Below are positions 7,831-16,724 of a stretch of DNA of 64,000 nucleotides, one piece after another. The notes below the pieces were generated by a model. It ran no database searches. It saw only the letters and a program-made list of their open reading frames with translations, and had not been told where the DNA came from. The DNA lies in assembly GCA_002840835.1 (NCBI GenBank), contig PHCQ01000019.1:22171-86170 (forward strand), written 5' to 3'. Position 1 is the first letter of the stretch; every line of letters starts with the position of its first letter. The position numbers were made by a program, and so were the translations under genes. The stretch is from Betaproteobacteria bacterium HGW-Betaproteobacteria-16. GTDB lineage: Bacteria; Pseudomonadota; Gammaproteobacteria; Burkholderiales; Burkholderiaceae_C.

Positions 7831-8151
7831 CTTGGGGGCCGCCTTTTTGGCGGCAGGTTTCTTCGCTGCCAGCAGGGCGTCGAGGTTCTTCACGATCTCG
7901 TCCTCGATCCGGTCCTTGAACGCCCCCAGCAGGAAGCCCAGCCGGGCATCCAGTTCGAAGTGATCGTTCGACACCTTGAGCGTGCCGGTGACGCCGGAGC
8001 GCGTGAACTGCACCTCGTCGCAGGTGTCGCTTTCTTCGTAGGTGCAGCTCATGTCGAATTGATCTTCGGCCTGTTCGGCCCATTGCCAGGCCACCTTGCG
8101 GGCGCCGGTGAGGCCAAGGTGGTGGTTGCGCCGGATGTGGATGTCTGCCAT
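7816..8151 (-). CDS. Polyhydroxyalkanoic acid system family protein
   Basis: A 111-aa protein of the small family found with PHA synthesis genes (PHA granule-region type). It starts MADIHIRRNHHLGL, has a central beta-rich region with GVTGTLKVSNDHFEL, and ends in a lysine/alanine tail (about 96-111) like those of granule-associated proteins. The molecular function of the family is not established. It is convergent with the acyl-CoA-binding gene and shares its terminator hairpin. A phasin lies 10 kb away. Confidence 0.75.
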   Translation of the reverse strand: MADIHIRRNHHLGLTGARKVAWQWAEQAEDQFDMSCTYEESDTCDEVQFTRSGVTGTLKVSNDHFELDARLGFLLGAFKDRIEDEIVKNLDALLAAKKPAAKKAAPKKKAT

Positions 8152-8173
8152 GGATGCGTCCTGTTTGGCTGGT

Positions 8174-9283
8174 TCAGTGGTGGGGGGTTGGGTGCGTGGC
8201 CGCGGTCTTCAGTGCCGCTGCGGCCATGCGCCTGAGCTGTTCGTGCCGCTCATCCATCGGTTGTTTGCTCAGCTCGCGAACCGCATCGTAAAACCGCGCG
8301 AAGTCGCTTCCCTCGCGTTCGAACAACGCCTCGAATCCGGGCACCAGTTCGTCGTAGGCGGCCTGGGTGGCGAACATCGCGTTGTTGGCGCGTGCGACCC
8401 AGGCGTCGTAGCCGGGGTAGCCGCCCCAGCGTTGCCTGGCGGCTTCGTATTCCTGACGAAAGAGCGACATGGCCGCCATTTTCTGCCGAAGTTTGGCCGC
8501 GTCGTCCAGCGTCGGATCCGTGTAGATGGTCTGCAGCCGCGCGCGTGCTGCGAGGGTCAGGGCGCGAAACTCACGGCGGCGGGCATCAAAGGTGGCGTAC
8601 GCGGCCTTCGCCTGATCGCCGGCCTGCTGCGACAGCCAGCGCGCGCCACCCAGCCTTTCCACCGCAGTGGCGAACGACTCGTTGAACATGGTGTCGTTCT
8701 TTGCATACACCACCTGATGGGCCAGCTCATGAAACACAATGCGGGCCAGCTCACCTTCCGGGTAGCCAATGAAGGTGTTGAGCAAGGGGTCGCCACCGGC
8801 CCAGTTCATCCAGCCCAGGGTGGAATACGCCGGAACAGGGTAGATGGCCACATCCAGCTCGCGGGGCAGGCTGTCGGCAAAGGCCCGGGCATCGGCCTCG
8901 CTGTAATAGCCCCGGTAGCCCACACAGCCCACCACGGGAAAGCACCAGTTGTTCAGGGTGAGTTCCAGCGCAGGCGCTGCAACCACGTTGTAGACGGCGG
9001 CACGGCGTTGCAGGTCGGCGTAGCGTCGGTAGCTGGCGTTGTCGGGCAGGGCCAGCACATTGGCCGCAAAGTCCCGGATGCGTTGTGCGGTGGCCAGGCG
9101 GGTCTTGAGTGCTGCGGGCGTCTGTTCGTCTTCAATCCAGGTCTGCACCGGGCGGGCCGCCCGCATCAGCTGCAGATGACCTGTGACCGACTGCCAGTAG
9201 TAGCCCACGCCGGTGGTGGGGCTGGCGCAGCCCCCCAGGCTGGCGCTGAGCAACATGGCGGCCAGCACCCTGGGCACGATCAT
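8174..9283 (-). CDS. Putative zinc aminopeptidase lipoprotein
   Basis: A 369-aa predicted aminopeptidase of the COG4324 type. A lipoprotein signal ends at LGGC (C19). The zinc motif HELAH is at 185-189 and NESFAT (E202) supplies the likely third ligand. It would be anchored to the outer membrane facing the periplasm. The chosen ATG overlaps the stop of the upstream oxidoreductase (TGATG), implying translational coupling. A longer in-frame start lies inside that gene and would bury the signal peptide. The substrate is unknown. Confidence 0.8.
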   Translation of the reverse strand: MIVPRVLAAMLLSASLGGCASPTTGVGYYWQSVTGHLQLMRAARPVQTWIEDEQTPAALKTRLATAQRIRDFAANVLALPDNASYRRYADLQRRAAVYNVVAAPALELTLNNWCFPVVGCVGYRGYYSEADARAFADSLPRELDVAIYPVPAYSTLGWMNWAGGDPLLNTFIGYPEGELARIVFHELAHQVVYAKNDTMFNESFATAVERLGGARWLSQQAGDQAKAAYATFDARRREFRALTLAARARLQTIYTDPTLDDAAKLRQKMAAMSLFRQEYEAARQRWGGYPGYDAWVARANNAMFATQAAYDELVPGFEALFEREGSDFARFYDAVRELSKQPMDERHEQLRRMAAAALKTAATHPTPHH

Positions 9284-11328
9284 CAGGCAGACTCCGTGAG
9301 CGGTTGGACGTCGACCGCGCAGTCGTAGAACACCGGTCCACGGCCCAGGTCGGTGAGGCGCTGGCTGGTGACCTCGTTCACATTGGTGCCGAAGGCGCCG
9401 AGCTTGCGCCACCAGATGCCCAGGCCATTGACCACGCCCGGGCGCGCCCGGCGCGACACCTCGGCCTTGCAGCGGTATTCGCCCCGGTCGTTGAAGATGC
9501 GCACCATGGTGCCAGACGCGATGCCGCGGGCCAGGGCGTCGTCGGCGTGCATTTCCAGCACGGGTTCGCCTTCGATGTCGCGCAGGCTCGTCACATTCAC
9601 GAAGCTGGAGTTGAGGAAGTTGCGCGCCGGGGGCGAGATCATGGCCAGGGGGTACGAATCACCGGCAGCTGGCGATTCATAGTTGGGCAGATGGTCCGGC
9701 AGGCCATCCAGGCCCTGGGCTGCCAGGCGTTCACTGAAGAATTCGCAACGTCCGGACGGGGTGGGGAAATGGCCCTGCGCGAAAGGCGCATCAGGCACCG
9801 GCAGCGTGGCAAAGCCGGTCTGGAGCAACTGGTCGAAGTCGACCGCATCGCCGAACGCGGTGCGGCACAACGTGAGGTCGTCCTCTTCGAAGCAGGGGTC
9901 GTCAAAACCCATGCGCCGTGCCAGGGCGCGGAAGATGTCGGTGTTGGTGCGGGCTTCGCCCAGCGGCTCGATGGCCGGCCGATTGAGGAGCACGTCGGTG
10001 TGGCCGTAGCTGGCGTGGATGTCCCAGTGTTCAAGCTGCGTGGTGGCCGGCAGGATGTAGTCGGCGTGGTCGGCGGTGTCGGTCTTGAAGTGTTCGAGCA
10101 CCACGGTGAACAGGTCTTCGCGGGCAAAACCCTGGACGACCTTGGTTGATTCAGGCGCCACCGCCACCGGGTTGCTGTTGTAGACGATCAGGGCTTCGAT
10201 CTTGTGGCCGAAGGTGGGCGAGGCTTCGCGCAGCAGATCGTCGCCGATGGTGCTCATGTTGATGGTGCGCGGGGTGCGACCGGCCAGCAGATCGGGGCGC
10301 TGCAGCGCCGCGCGCCGGATCGGGAAAAACCCGGAAGACGACAGCAGCAGGCCGCCCGCGCGGTGGCGCCAGGCGCCCACCAGGGCCGGCAGGCAGGCGA
10401 TGGCGCGCACGGCGTTGCCGCCACCGCGCACGCGCTGCATGCCGTAGTTCAGGCGAATGGCCGCCGGCCGGCTCGTGCCGTAGGCCTGGGCAAGATCCTT
10501 GATCTGCTGTTCAGGCACACCGCAGACCTCGGCCGCTCGCTTTGGCGGCCACTTCAGGGCGCGTTCGCGCAGTTGCTCCCAGCCCAGGGTGTGGCGGCTG
10601 ATGTAGTCGTGGTCCAGCCAGTCGTGGGTTATGAGTTCGTGCATCACAGCCAGCGCCAGGGCCGCATCGGTGCCAGGGCGCAGGGCGATGTGCTCGTGGC
10701 ACTTGTCGGCGGTTTCGCTGCGGCGCGGGTCGATGCAGATCAATCGTGCGCCATTGCGCTTGGCCTGCTGTGCGTGGCGCCAGAAGTGCAGGTTGCTGGC
10801 GATCGAGTTGCTGCCCCAGATCAGGATCAGGCCGGCCTCGGCGAAATGCTCCACCTTCATGCCGACCTTGCCACCGAGGGTGTGCACCAGGCCTTCGCCG
10901 CCGGCATTGGCGCAGATGGTGCGGTCCAGCAACGAAGCGCCCAGGCGGTGAAAGAAGCGCGCCGCCATGCCTTCGCCCTGCACCTGGCCCATGGTGCCGG
11001 CGTAGCTGTAGGGCTGAATGGCTTCAGGGTTCCGCGCCGCAATGGCCTGAAGTTTGGAGGCGATGTCGCTCAGTGCGGTGTCCCAGTCCACCCGTTCGAA
11101 CTGGCCGCTGCCCTTGGCGCCAGCGCGGCGCAAGGGGTGCAACAGGCGCTCAGGGTGGTAGGTGCGTTCGGTGTAGCGCGAAACCTTGGTGCACAGCGCA
11201 CCATCGGTGTGGGCGTGTTCGGCGTTGCCCTGCACGCGGACGGCCACGCCGTTCTCCACGGTGGTGATCAGGGCGCAGGTGTCGGGGCAATCGTGGGGGC
11301 AGGCGCCACGGACGGCGAGGGTGTTCAT
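9283..11328 (-). CDS. Molybdopterin-dependent oxidoreductase
   Basis: A 681-aa protein of the DMSO reductase/formate dehydrogenase superfamily. An N-terminal [4Fe-4S] motif has cysteines at 10, 14, 18 and 46. NAGGEG and the ILIWGSN and IDPRRSET segments are typical of molybdopterin binding, and the C-terminal molydopterin dinucleotide-binding domain ends with NVNEVTSQRLTDLG. No Tat signal precedes the cluster, so it should be cytoplasmic. No electron-transfer partner lies beside it. The start at 11328 is chosen because the cluster begins there; an upstream in-frame extension looks non-coding. The substrate cannot be inferred. Confidence 0.82.
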   Translation of the reverse strand: MNTLAVRGACPHDCPDTCALITTVENGVAVRVQGNAEHAHTDGALCTKVSRYTERTYHPERLLHPLRRAGAKGSGQFERVDWDTALSDIASKLQAIAARNPEAIQPYSYAGTMGQVQGEGMAARFFHRLGASLLDRTICANAGGEGLVHTLGGKVGMKVEHFAEAGLILIWGSNSIASNLHFWRHAQQAKRNGARLICIDPRRSETADKCHEHIALRPGTDAALALAVMHELITHDWLDHDYISRHTLGWEQLRERALKWPPKRAAEVCGVPEQQIKDLAQAYGTSRPAAIRLNYGMQRVRGGGNAVRAIACLPALVGAWRHRAGGLLLSSSGFFPIRRAALQRPDLLAGRTPRTINMSTIGDDLLREASPTFGHKIEALIVYNSNPVAVAPESTKVVQGFAREDLFTVVLEHFKTDTADHADYILPATTQLEHWDIHASYGHTDVLLNRPAIEPLGEARTNTDIFRALARRMGFDDPCFEEDDLTLCRTAFGDAVDFDQLLQTGFATLPVPDAPFAQGHFPTPSGRCEFFSERLAAQGLDGLPDHLPNYESPAAGDSYPLAMISPPARNFLNSSFVNVTSLRDIEGEPVLEMHADDALARGIASGTMVRIFNDRGEYRCKAEVSRRARPGVVNGLGIWWRKLGAFGTNVNEVTSQRLTDLGRGPVFYDCAVDVQPLTESA

Positions 11329-11392
11329 GGTGGACGTCGGATCGTTGTCGCCGGAGGTCGGGAGAGTGGGGTGGCTCGCGGTTCTTATGTTA

Positions 11393-11403
11393 TATGCTGC
11401 ATA
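11393..11403. promoter_or_regulatory. Short palindrome in the divergent promoter region
   Basis: TATGC-T-GCATA sits in the AT-richer part of the 136-bp gap between the divergent oxidoreductase and binding-protein genes. Its placement suits an operator, but the dyad is short and no regulator is adjacent. Confidence 0.25.
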
Positions 11404-11464
11404 GGAAACGCCCTTGCGGCGCCCACGATTCAAAAGCTGGAAAACAGCATATCAGGAGAATGCC

Positions 11465-12616
11465 ATGCAGCGTCGTCAAGCGCTTTCCACGGTGTGCAAG
11501 CTGGTCGGATCATCTGCGCTGGGCGCGTGGACAGGGGCGGCGATGGCCCAGAGTTCGGGTGTGAGCGACAACCGCATCCTGCTCGGGCAGTCGGCCCCGT
11601 TTTCGGGGGCGGCGGAGCAGCTCGGCCTGCAGTTTTATCTGGGTGCCCAGCTCTACTTTGAAGCCCTCAATGCCAAAGGCGGCGTCAATGGGCGAAACAT
11701 TGAAATCAAGCGGCTGGACGATGGGTACGAGCCGGAGCGCTGCGTGGCCAATACCCGTCAGTTGATTGACGAGGGGGTGTTCGCGCTCTTTGGCTACATC
11801 GGCACGCCCACGGGTGTGGTCGCGCTGCCACTGGCCACCGAAGCCAAGGTGCCGTTTTTTGCACCGTTCACCGGCGCCGAGGCGCTTCGAACGCCGTTCA
11901 ACCGCTATGCGATTCACGTGCGTGCGTCCTACTTTGATGAAACCGCCGCCATCGTCCGCCAGACCACATCGACCGGCATCAAGAAGATCGCTGTCTTCTA
12001 CCAGAATGACGCATACGGCAAGGCGGGTCTGGAGGGCGTGACCCGTGCCCTGAAGGAGCTGAATTCGGCACCCGTGTCCACGGGCACGGTCGAGCGCAAT
12101 ACCACCGATGTCGAAAAGGCGGTGAACGACATCATGGCCCAGCGTCCCGAGTCCATTGTGCAGATCAGCGCCTACAAGTCCTGCGCGGCGTTCATCCGCC
12201 TGGCCCGCAAGCGCGGATTTGTGGGCAATTTCTACAACGTGTCATTTGTGGGCACACAGGCCTTGCTCGACGAACTGGGCGCCGACGCCAGGGGTGTGGT
12301 GGTCAGTCAGGTCATGCCATTTCCCTACGCGCCGATTTCGCCCATTGCCGGTGAGTACCTGGCCGCGCAGAAGGCCAAGACCGGGCAATCACCCAATTAC
12401 TCCAGCATGGAGGGGTTTGTGGCGGCCAAGGTGTTCACGGAAGGTGTGCGCCGGGCCGGCCGCAACCTGAACCGGGAAGGCTTCATTGCCGCGGTGCAAA
12501 GCATCCGCAACCTGGACCTCGGTGGTTTCCCTGTCGACTTTGGCCCCAACAAGCACACCGGGTCCAAGTTCGTGGATCTGACGCTGCTGACCGCCGATGG
12601 CCGGATTCGGCGCTGA
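11465..12616 (+). CDS. ABC transporter substrate-binding protein, branched-chain amino acid type
   Basis: A 383-aa periplasmic type I binding protein (LivJ-like). A signal peptide of about 28 residues ends in GAAMAQ. A GQSAPFSGAAEQLG start and AVFYQNDAYGKAGLEG in the second lobe are typical. AGGAGA precedes the ATG at 11465. No permease or ATPase genes are adjacent, so it is an orphan receptor or serves a distant Liv-type system. Such orphans are numerous in Comamonadaceae. Confidence 0.82.
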   Translation: MQRRQALSTVCKLVGSSALGAWTGAAMAQSSGVSDNRILLGQSAPFSGAAEQLGLQFYLGAQLYFEALNAKGGVNGRNIEIKRLDDGYEPERCVANTRQLIDEGVFALFGYIGTPTGVVALPLATEAKVPFFAPFTGAEALRTPFNRYAIHVRASYFDETAAIVRQTTSTGIKKIAVFYQNDAYGKAGLEGVTRALKELNSAPVSTGTVERNTTDVEKAVNDIMAQRPESIVQISAYKSCAAFIRLARKRGFVGNFYNVSFVGTQALLDELGADARGVVVSQVMPFPYAPISPIAGEYLAAQKAKTGQSPNYSSMEGFVAAKVFTEGVRRAGRNLNREGFIAAVQSIRNLDLGGFPVDFGPNKHTGSKFVDLTLLTADGRIRR

Positions 12617-12737
12617 GGGCCGCTGACACGCCCCAGGGATTGAGGGGTTGTCGCCGATGGGGCGGCAGTTCGGCGGTCTGGTTGGGTACCATGGGTGATT
12701 CTTCATTGCAACTGGCGCTGGTGTGCCGGGAGACCCC

Positions 12738-13955
12738 ATGCAACTCATTGACTCCATCCTGACCCAGGCCGCTTCCATCGCGGCCGTTCGACGTGACATT
12801 CACGCCCACCCAGAACTCTGTTTTCAGGAGGTACGCACCGCCGATGTGGTGGCCAGCAAGCTGACCGAATGGGGTATCGAGGTGCATCGAGGTCTGGGCA
12901 CCACCGGTCTGGTGGGCGTGGTGCACGGCCGCGACGGCGGTGCCTGCGGCCGGGCCATTGGCCTGCGTGCCGACATGGATGCCTTGCCCATGCAGGAGCA
13001 CAACACCTTCGCCCATGCCAGCCAGCATGCCGGCAAGATGCACGCCTGTGGCCATGATGGTCACACCGCCATGCTGCTGGCCGCCGCACAGCACTTCGCC
13101 AAGCACCGCAACTTCGATGGCACGGTCTACCTGATCTTCCAGCCGGCCGAAGAGGGCGGCGGCGGTGCCCGCGAAATGATCAAGGACGGCCTGTTCGACA
13201 AGTTCCCGGTGGAGGCGGTGTTTGGCATGCACAACTGGCCCGGCCTGCCGGTGGGCACTTTTGCGGCGAGTCCGGGCCCGGTCATGGCGTCGAGCAACGA
13301 GTTCCACATCGTGATCCGCGGCAAGGGCGCGCATGCCGCGTTGCCACACAACGGCATCGACCCGATCCCGGTGGCATGCCAGATGGTGCAGGCCTTCCAG
13401 ACCATCATCACGCGCAACAAGAAGCCGGTGGATGCCGGCGTGATCTCGGTGACCATGATCCACACCGGTGAGGCCACCAATGTGGTGCCCGATAGCTGCG
13501 AGATCCAGGGCACGGTGCGCACCTTCACTTACGAGGTGCTGGACCTGATTGAGAAGCGCATGAAAGAAATCGCCGAGCACACCTGTGCTGCCTTCGACGC
13601 CACGGTGGAGTTCCAGTTCAAGCGCAACTACCCGCCCACCATCAACCACGCGGTGGAAACCGCGTTTGCACGCGAGGTGATGGCTGAGATCGTGGGCGCC
13701 GACAAGGTGGTTGACCAGGAACCCACCATGGGCGCCGAGGATTTCGCCTACATGCTGCAGGCGCGGCCTGGCTGCTATGCCTTCATTGCCAACGGCGATG
13801 GTGCGCACCGCGAAATGGGACACGGCGAGGGACCTTGCATGCTGCACAACCCGAGCTACGACTTCAACGACGATCTGATCCCCCTGGGCGCCACCTTCTG
13901 GGTGCGCCTGAGCGAAAAGTGGTTGGGCCAACCACGTGCCGGTGGCGCTGCATGA
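12738..13955 (+). CDS. M20 family metallo-amidohydrolase (hippurate-hydrolase-like)
   Basis: A 405-aa M20D peptidase/amidohydrolase that removes acyl groups from N-acyl amino acids. The metal-site HACGHDGHT holds C104 and H106, PAEEG holds E138/E139, and MGAEDF lies near the C terminus. A GGGAGA ribosome site precedes the ATG. The last bases overlap the next gene's start (ATGATG), so the two are co-translated. Confidence 0.88.
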   Translation: MQLIDSILTQAASIAAVRRDIHAHPELCFQEVRTADVVASKLTEWGIEVHRGLGTTGLVGVVHGRDGGACGRAIGLRADMDALPMQEHNTFAHASQHAGKMHACGHDGHTAMLLAAAQHFAKHRNFDGTVYLIFQPAEEGGGGAREMIKDGLFDKFPVEAVFGMHNWPGLPVGTFAASPGPVMASSNEFHIVIRGKGAHAALPHNGIDPIPVACQMVQAFQTIITRNKKPVDAGVISVTMIHTGEATNVVPDSCEIQGTVRTFTYEVLDLIEKRMKEIAEHTCAAFDATVEFQFKRNYPPTINHAVETAFAREVMAEIVGADKVVDQEPTMGAEDFAYMLQARPGCYAFIANGDGAHREMGHGEGPCMLHNPSYDFNDDLIPLGATFWVRLSEKWLGQPRAGGAA

Positions 13956-15052
13956 TGGATCTGCATCAAGCGTTCGCCGCTTCGTACGCACGCGCACGCG
14001 TGCAGTTCCTGGAAGGTGCTGCCACCGCCGGCATGGCCATCACCAGCCACAACCACCCCCTGGCCGGGCGCGACGGCGAGGTGCTGGCCATGGATGTGGC
14101 GCTGGACGGTTCGCCTGACGCCGAACGGCTGCTGGTGATCAGCAGCGCCTGCCATGGCGTGGAAGGGTACTGCGGCTCCGGCGTGCAGGTGTTCGCCGCA
14201 CACGATGCCGAATGGCGGGAAAAGGCCCATGCGGCCGGCGTGGCGGTGCTCTACATCCACGCGTTGAACCCGCACGGATTTTCCTGGGTGCGCCGCGTGA
14301 CCCATGAAAACGTCGACCTGAACCGCAATTTCCAGGACTTCGCCCAGCCCCTGCCGGTGAATCCCGCCTACGCAGAACTGCACTCCTTGCTGTTGCCGGA
14401 CACCTGGCCCCCCAGCGAGGCGAACGAGGCAGCCATTGGCCGCTTCATTGCAGAGCGTGGACTTGACCAGTACCAGGCAGCGGTGTCGCAGGGGCAGCAC
14501 GCCTTTGCCGACGGTCTGTTCTATGGTGGCACCGAGCCCACCTGGAGCAACGGTACCTTGCGCAAGGTGCTGCGCACCCACGGCGCCCGCGCTCGCCACA
14601 TCGCCTGGATCGACCTGCACACAGGCCTGGGCGAGAGTGGTCTGGGCGAGCGCATTTTTGCCGGTGAGGACGATGCCCATGCCGTGGCCCGCGCTCGTGC
14701 CTGGTGGGACGGCGGCGGTCAGACGCCGGTCACCTCCATCTACGACGGCTCTTCCACCTCAGCCAGACTGACCGGCCTGATGTGGGGCGCGATGCCGCAG
14801 GAATGCCCGCAGGCCACGTACACCGGCATCGCCATGGAGTACGGCACGGTGCCCATCACCGAAGTGGTGAACGCCTTGCGCGCCGACCACTGGCTGCACA
14901 TGCACCCGGATGCGCCTGAGGCATTGAGACGGGCGATCAAGCAGCAGATGATGGCCGCCTTCTACGTGGACACGGACGAATGGCGCGCCCAGATCATCAC
15001 CCAGGCCCGCCAGGCCATGTTCCAGGCAGTGGATGGCCTGGCAAGCAGCTGA
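13952..15052 (+). CDS. DUF2817 family M14-like zinc carboxypeptidase/deacylase
   Basis: A 366-aa DUF2817 protein. SACHGVEGY has H68 and E71 arranged as the HxxE zinc motif of M14 peptidases. HALNPHGF, NVDLNRNF and DLHTGLG follow. The start overlaps the stop of the M20 hydrolase, with two ATG codons in tandem at 13952 and 13955. The pairing suggests sequential hydrolysis of a peptide or N-acyl compound. The substrate is unknown. Confidence 0.8.
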   Translation: MMDLHQAFAASYARARVQFLEGAATAGMAITSHNHPLAGRDGEVLAMDVALDGSPDAERLLVISSACHGVEGYCGSGVQVFAAHDAEWREKAHAAGVAVLYIHALNPHGFSWVRRVTHENVDLNRNFQDFAQPLPVNPAYAELHSLLLPDTWPPSEANEAAIGRFIAERGLDQYQAAVSQGQHAFADGLFYGGTEPTWSNGTLRKVLRTHGARARHIAWIDLHTGLGESGLGERIFAGEDDAHAVARARAWWDGGGQTPVTSIYDGSSTSARLTGLMWGAMPQECPQATYTGIAMEYGTVPITEVVNALRADHWLHMHPDAPEALRRAIKQQMMAAFYVDTDEWRAQIITQARQAMFQAVDGLASS

Positions 15053-15059
15053 GAGAGAA

Positions 15060-15286
15060 CCAAGCTCTCCGGCGCGAAATGCCCCATCCAGAGATGCCGT
15101 GGAACCGGCTTTGCCGGGCCACTGGCGTCGCCCCCTCGAGGGGGTGACGCGCTGAAAGCGCGGCGCGGGGGTGGGCCAGTGCTTCCGGCGCGAGATGCCC
15201 CATCCAGAGATACCGTCGGGCCGGCTTTGCCGGACGACTGGTATCGCCCCCTTGAAGGGGGTGACGGGCGCAGCCCGGCGCGGGGG
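15060..15286. repeat. Two tandem copies of the GC-rich intergenic repeat
   Basis: Two forward copies, each beginning near a CTCCGGCGCGAAATGCC-like segment and ending in GGCGCGGGGG. They fill the convergent gap between the DUF2817 gene and the TPR-like gene. Confidence 0.75.
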
Positions 15287-16051
15287 TTACTGCGCTCGCG
15301 CAGTCTCCAAATACAGCTGCTCCATTGCATCCATCGGTTCGATGGTGGCCGCCCTGTCCTGAAGCTCCGTGGCCGTGCTCAGTTGGCGTCTGCCTTCCAG
15401 CATGAGCAACCCTCTGGCGTGTTCGGTCAGGGTGATGGCGGAGTCCGGGTTGAGGCTGTGTGCCTGCTGGTACAAGGCAAGTCCCGCTTCTGCGGTCGCG
15501 CCGTAGGTGATCCGAGCGATCATGCGGCCCACCTTGTCGATCACTTCGGCGTGGAACGTTCCAAGGGCGAGATGGGCATCCGCGTGCTGCGGAGCCCGCT
15601 CGATGGTTTTTTCCAGCGCGCCCTTGATGCGTGCACCAAGCCCGTTGGCCAGCGCCTTGGCCACGCTGATGCCCTGGCTGTACCGCCCCAGCGCATAGGC
15701 TTGCCAGTACCAGGCGCCGGGGTTGTCGGGCTGGCGTGTCTGCAGCGCCTCCGCCCGCGCGGCGGCCTCCAGCAACAGCGCCTCCCGGCGCTGCTCACGC
15801 GGTTCGAGGTAGTTGGCGTAGATGCAGGTGGCCTTGTTGGCCAGGTTCATTCCCGCGTCACCCAGCAGCAGGCCCGCTTGTGTCGCGCGCTGGAATTCAC
15901 CGTTGTGGAACAGCACCCAGGCTTGCAGCAGATCCGGATCGGCCGGCAACGGTTCGGCATCGCCCTTGTGAAGACGTTCCCAACAGTCGCTCAGCCGATC
16001 GGCGTCGAACCGGATCGGCAAGGGATGCGGGCAGTCGATCCAGTCGTTCAT
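15287..16051 (-). CDS. Hypothetical TPR-like helical protein
   Basis: A 254-aa soluble protein without a signal peptide. It is Ala/Leu-rich and helical. Segments such as PDNPGAWYWQAYALGRYSQG, APQHADAHLALGTFHAEVI and NPDSAITLTEHARGLLML have the spacing of tetratricopeptide repeats. I do not recognise a named family. It lies just downstream of the TetR gene on the same strand (12-bp gap), so the two are probably co-transcribed. Confidence 0.7.
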   Translation of the reverse strand: MNDWIDCPHPLPIRFDADRLSDCWERLHKGDAEPLPADPDLLQAWVLFHNGEFQRATQAGLLLGDAGMNLANKATCIYANYLEPREQRREALLLEAAARAEALQTRQPDNPGAWYWQAYALGRYSQGISVAKALANGLGARIKGALEKTIERAPQHADAHLALGTFHAEVIDKVGRMIARITYGATAEAGLALYQQAHSLNPDSAITLTEHARGLLMLEGRRQLSTATELQDRAATIEPMDAMEQLYLETARAQ

Positions 16052-16063
16052 GGTGAGCAGTCC

Positions 16064-16723
16064 CTATTCAGGTGCCTGGTAGGCGCCTGTGAGCTGCAGA
16101 AGGTGCTGGCGCTGGCTCTTTTCCAGGTAGGGTGCCAGCAGGTTCAGCACATGGTGCGCGCCACGCAGCAGCGCCTGCTGGGCGTTATCGGGCTCAAGGG
16201 CGTTGCGTGGGTCGCGCACGTATTCGAAGCTCAGCCAGTAGGTCAGCACCACCACCATGCAGTTGGCCGTGGGTTCGACTTCCCGCGCGTCGATGTCCAC
16301 CGCACCGCCGCGACTCATGCCCGCAAGCAATTGGCGGATGGCGCGTGTCTTGTTCTTCAGAACGGTCTGAAAGTGCATTTCCAGCATCCGGTTCTTGGAG
16401 AGCAAGTCGTTCAGGTCGCGGTAGAGAAACCGGTAGTTCCAGATGATCTCAAACAGGGAATGGAGGAAGAACCACGCGTCCTCCACGTTTCGAACGTTGT
16501 CGCTGGCACTGAGCAACTCGCCCAGGGCGCGTTCGTACCGTTCGAACAAGGTGTTGATGAGCTCGTCCTTGGCCGGATAGTGGTAATAGAGGTTGCCCGG
16601 GCTGATGCCGAGCTCGGCCGAGATCAGCGTGGTCGAGACATTGGGCTCGCCGAACCGGTTGAACAGTTCCAGCGTGACTTCCAGGATGCGTTCGGCGGTG
16701 CGCCTGGGGGCTTTTTTGGCCAT
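16064..16723 (-). CDS. TetR/AcrR family transcriptional regulator
   Basis: A 219-aa repressor. The N-terminal helix-turn-helix covers about 10-57, with TTLISAELGISPGNLYYHYP as recognition region. The C-terminal ligand domain is helical. It starts two bases before the stop of the upstream patatin gene in an operon of patatin, regulator and TPR protein. This suggests control of lipid-related genes, possibly with an acyl-CoA or fatty acid as ligand. That is inference. Confidence 0.88.
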   Translation of the reverse strand: MAKKAPRRTAERILEVTLELFNRFGEPNVSTTLISAELGISPGNLYYHYPAKDELINTLFERYERALGELLSASDNVRNVEDAWFFLHSLFEIIWNYRFLYRDLNDLLSKNRMLEMHFQTVLKNKTRAIRQLLAGMSRGGAVDIDAREVEPTANCMVVVLTYWLSFEYVRDPRNALEPDNAQQALLRGAHHVLNLLAPYLEKSQRQHLLQLTGAYQAPE

Positions 16724-16724
16724 T

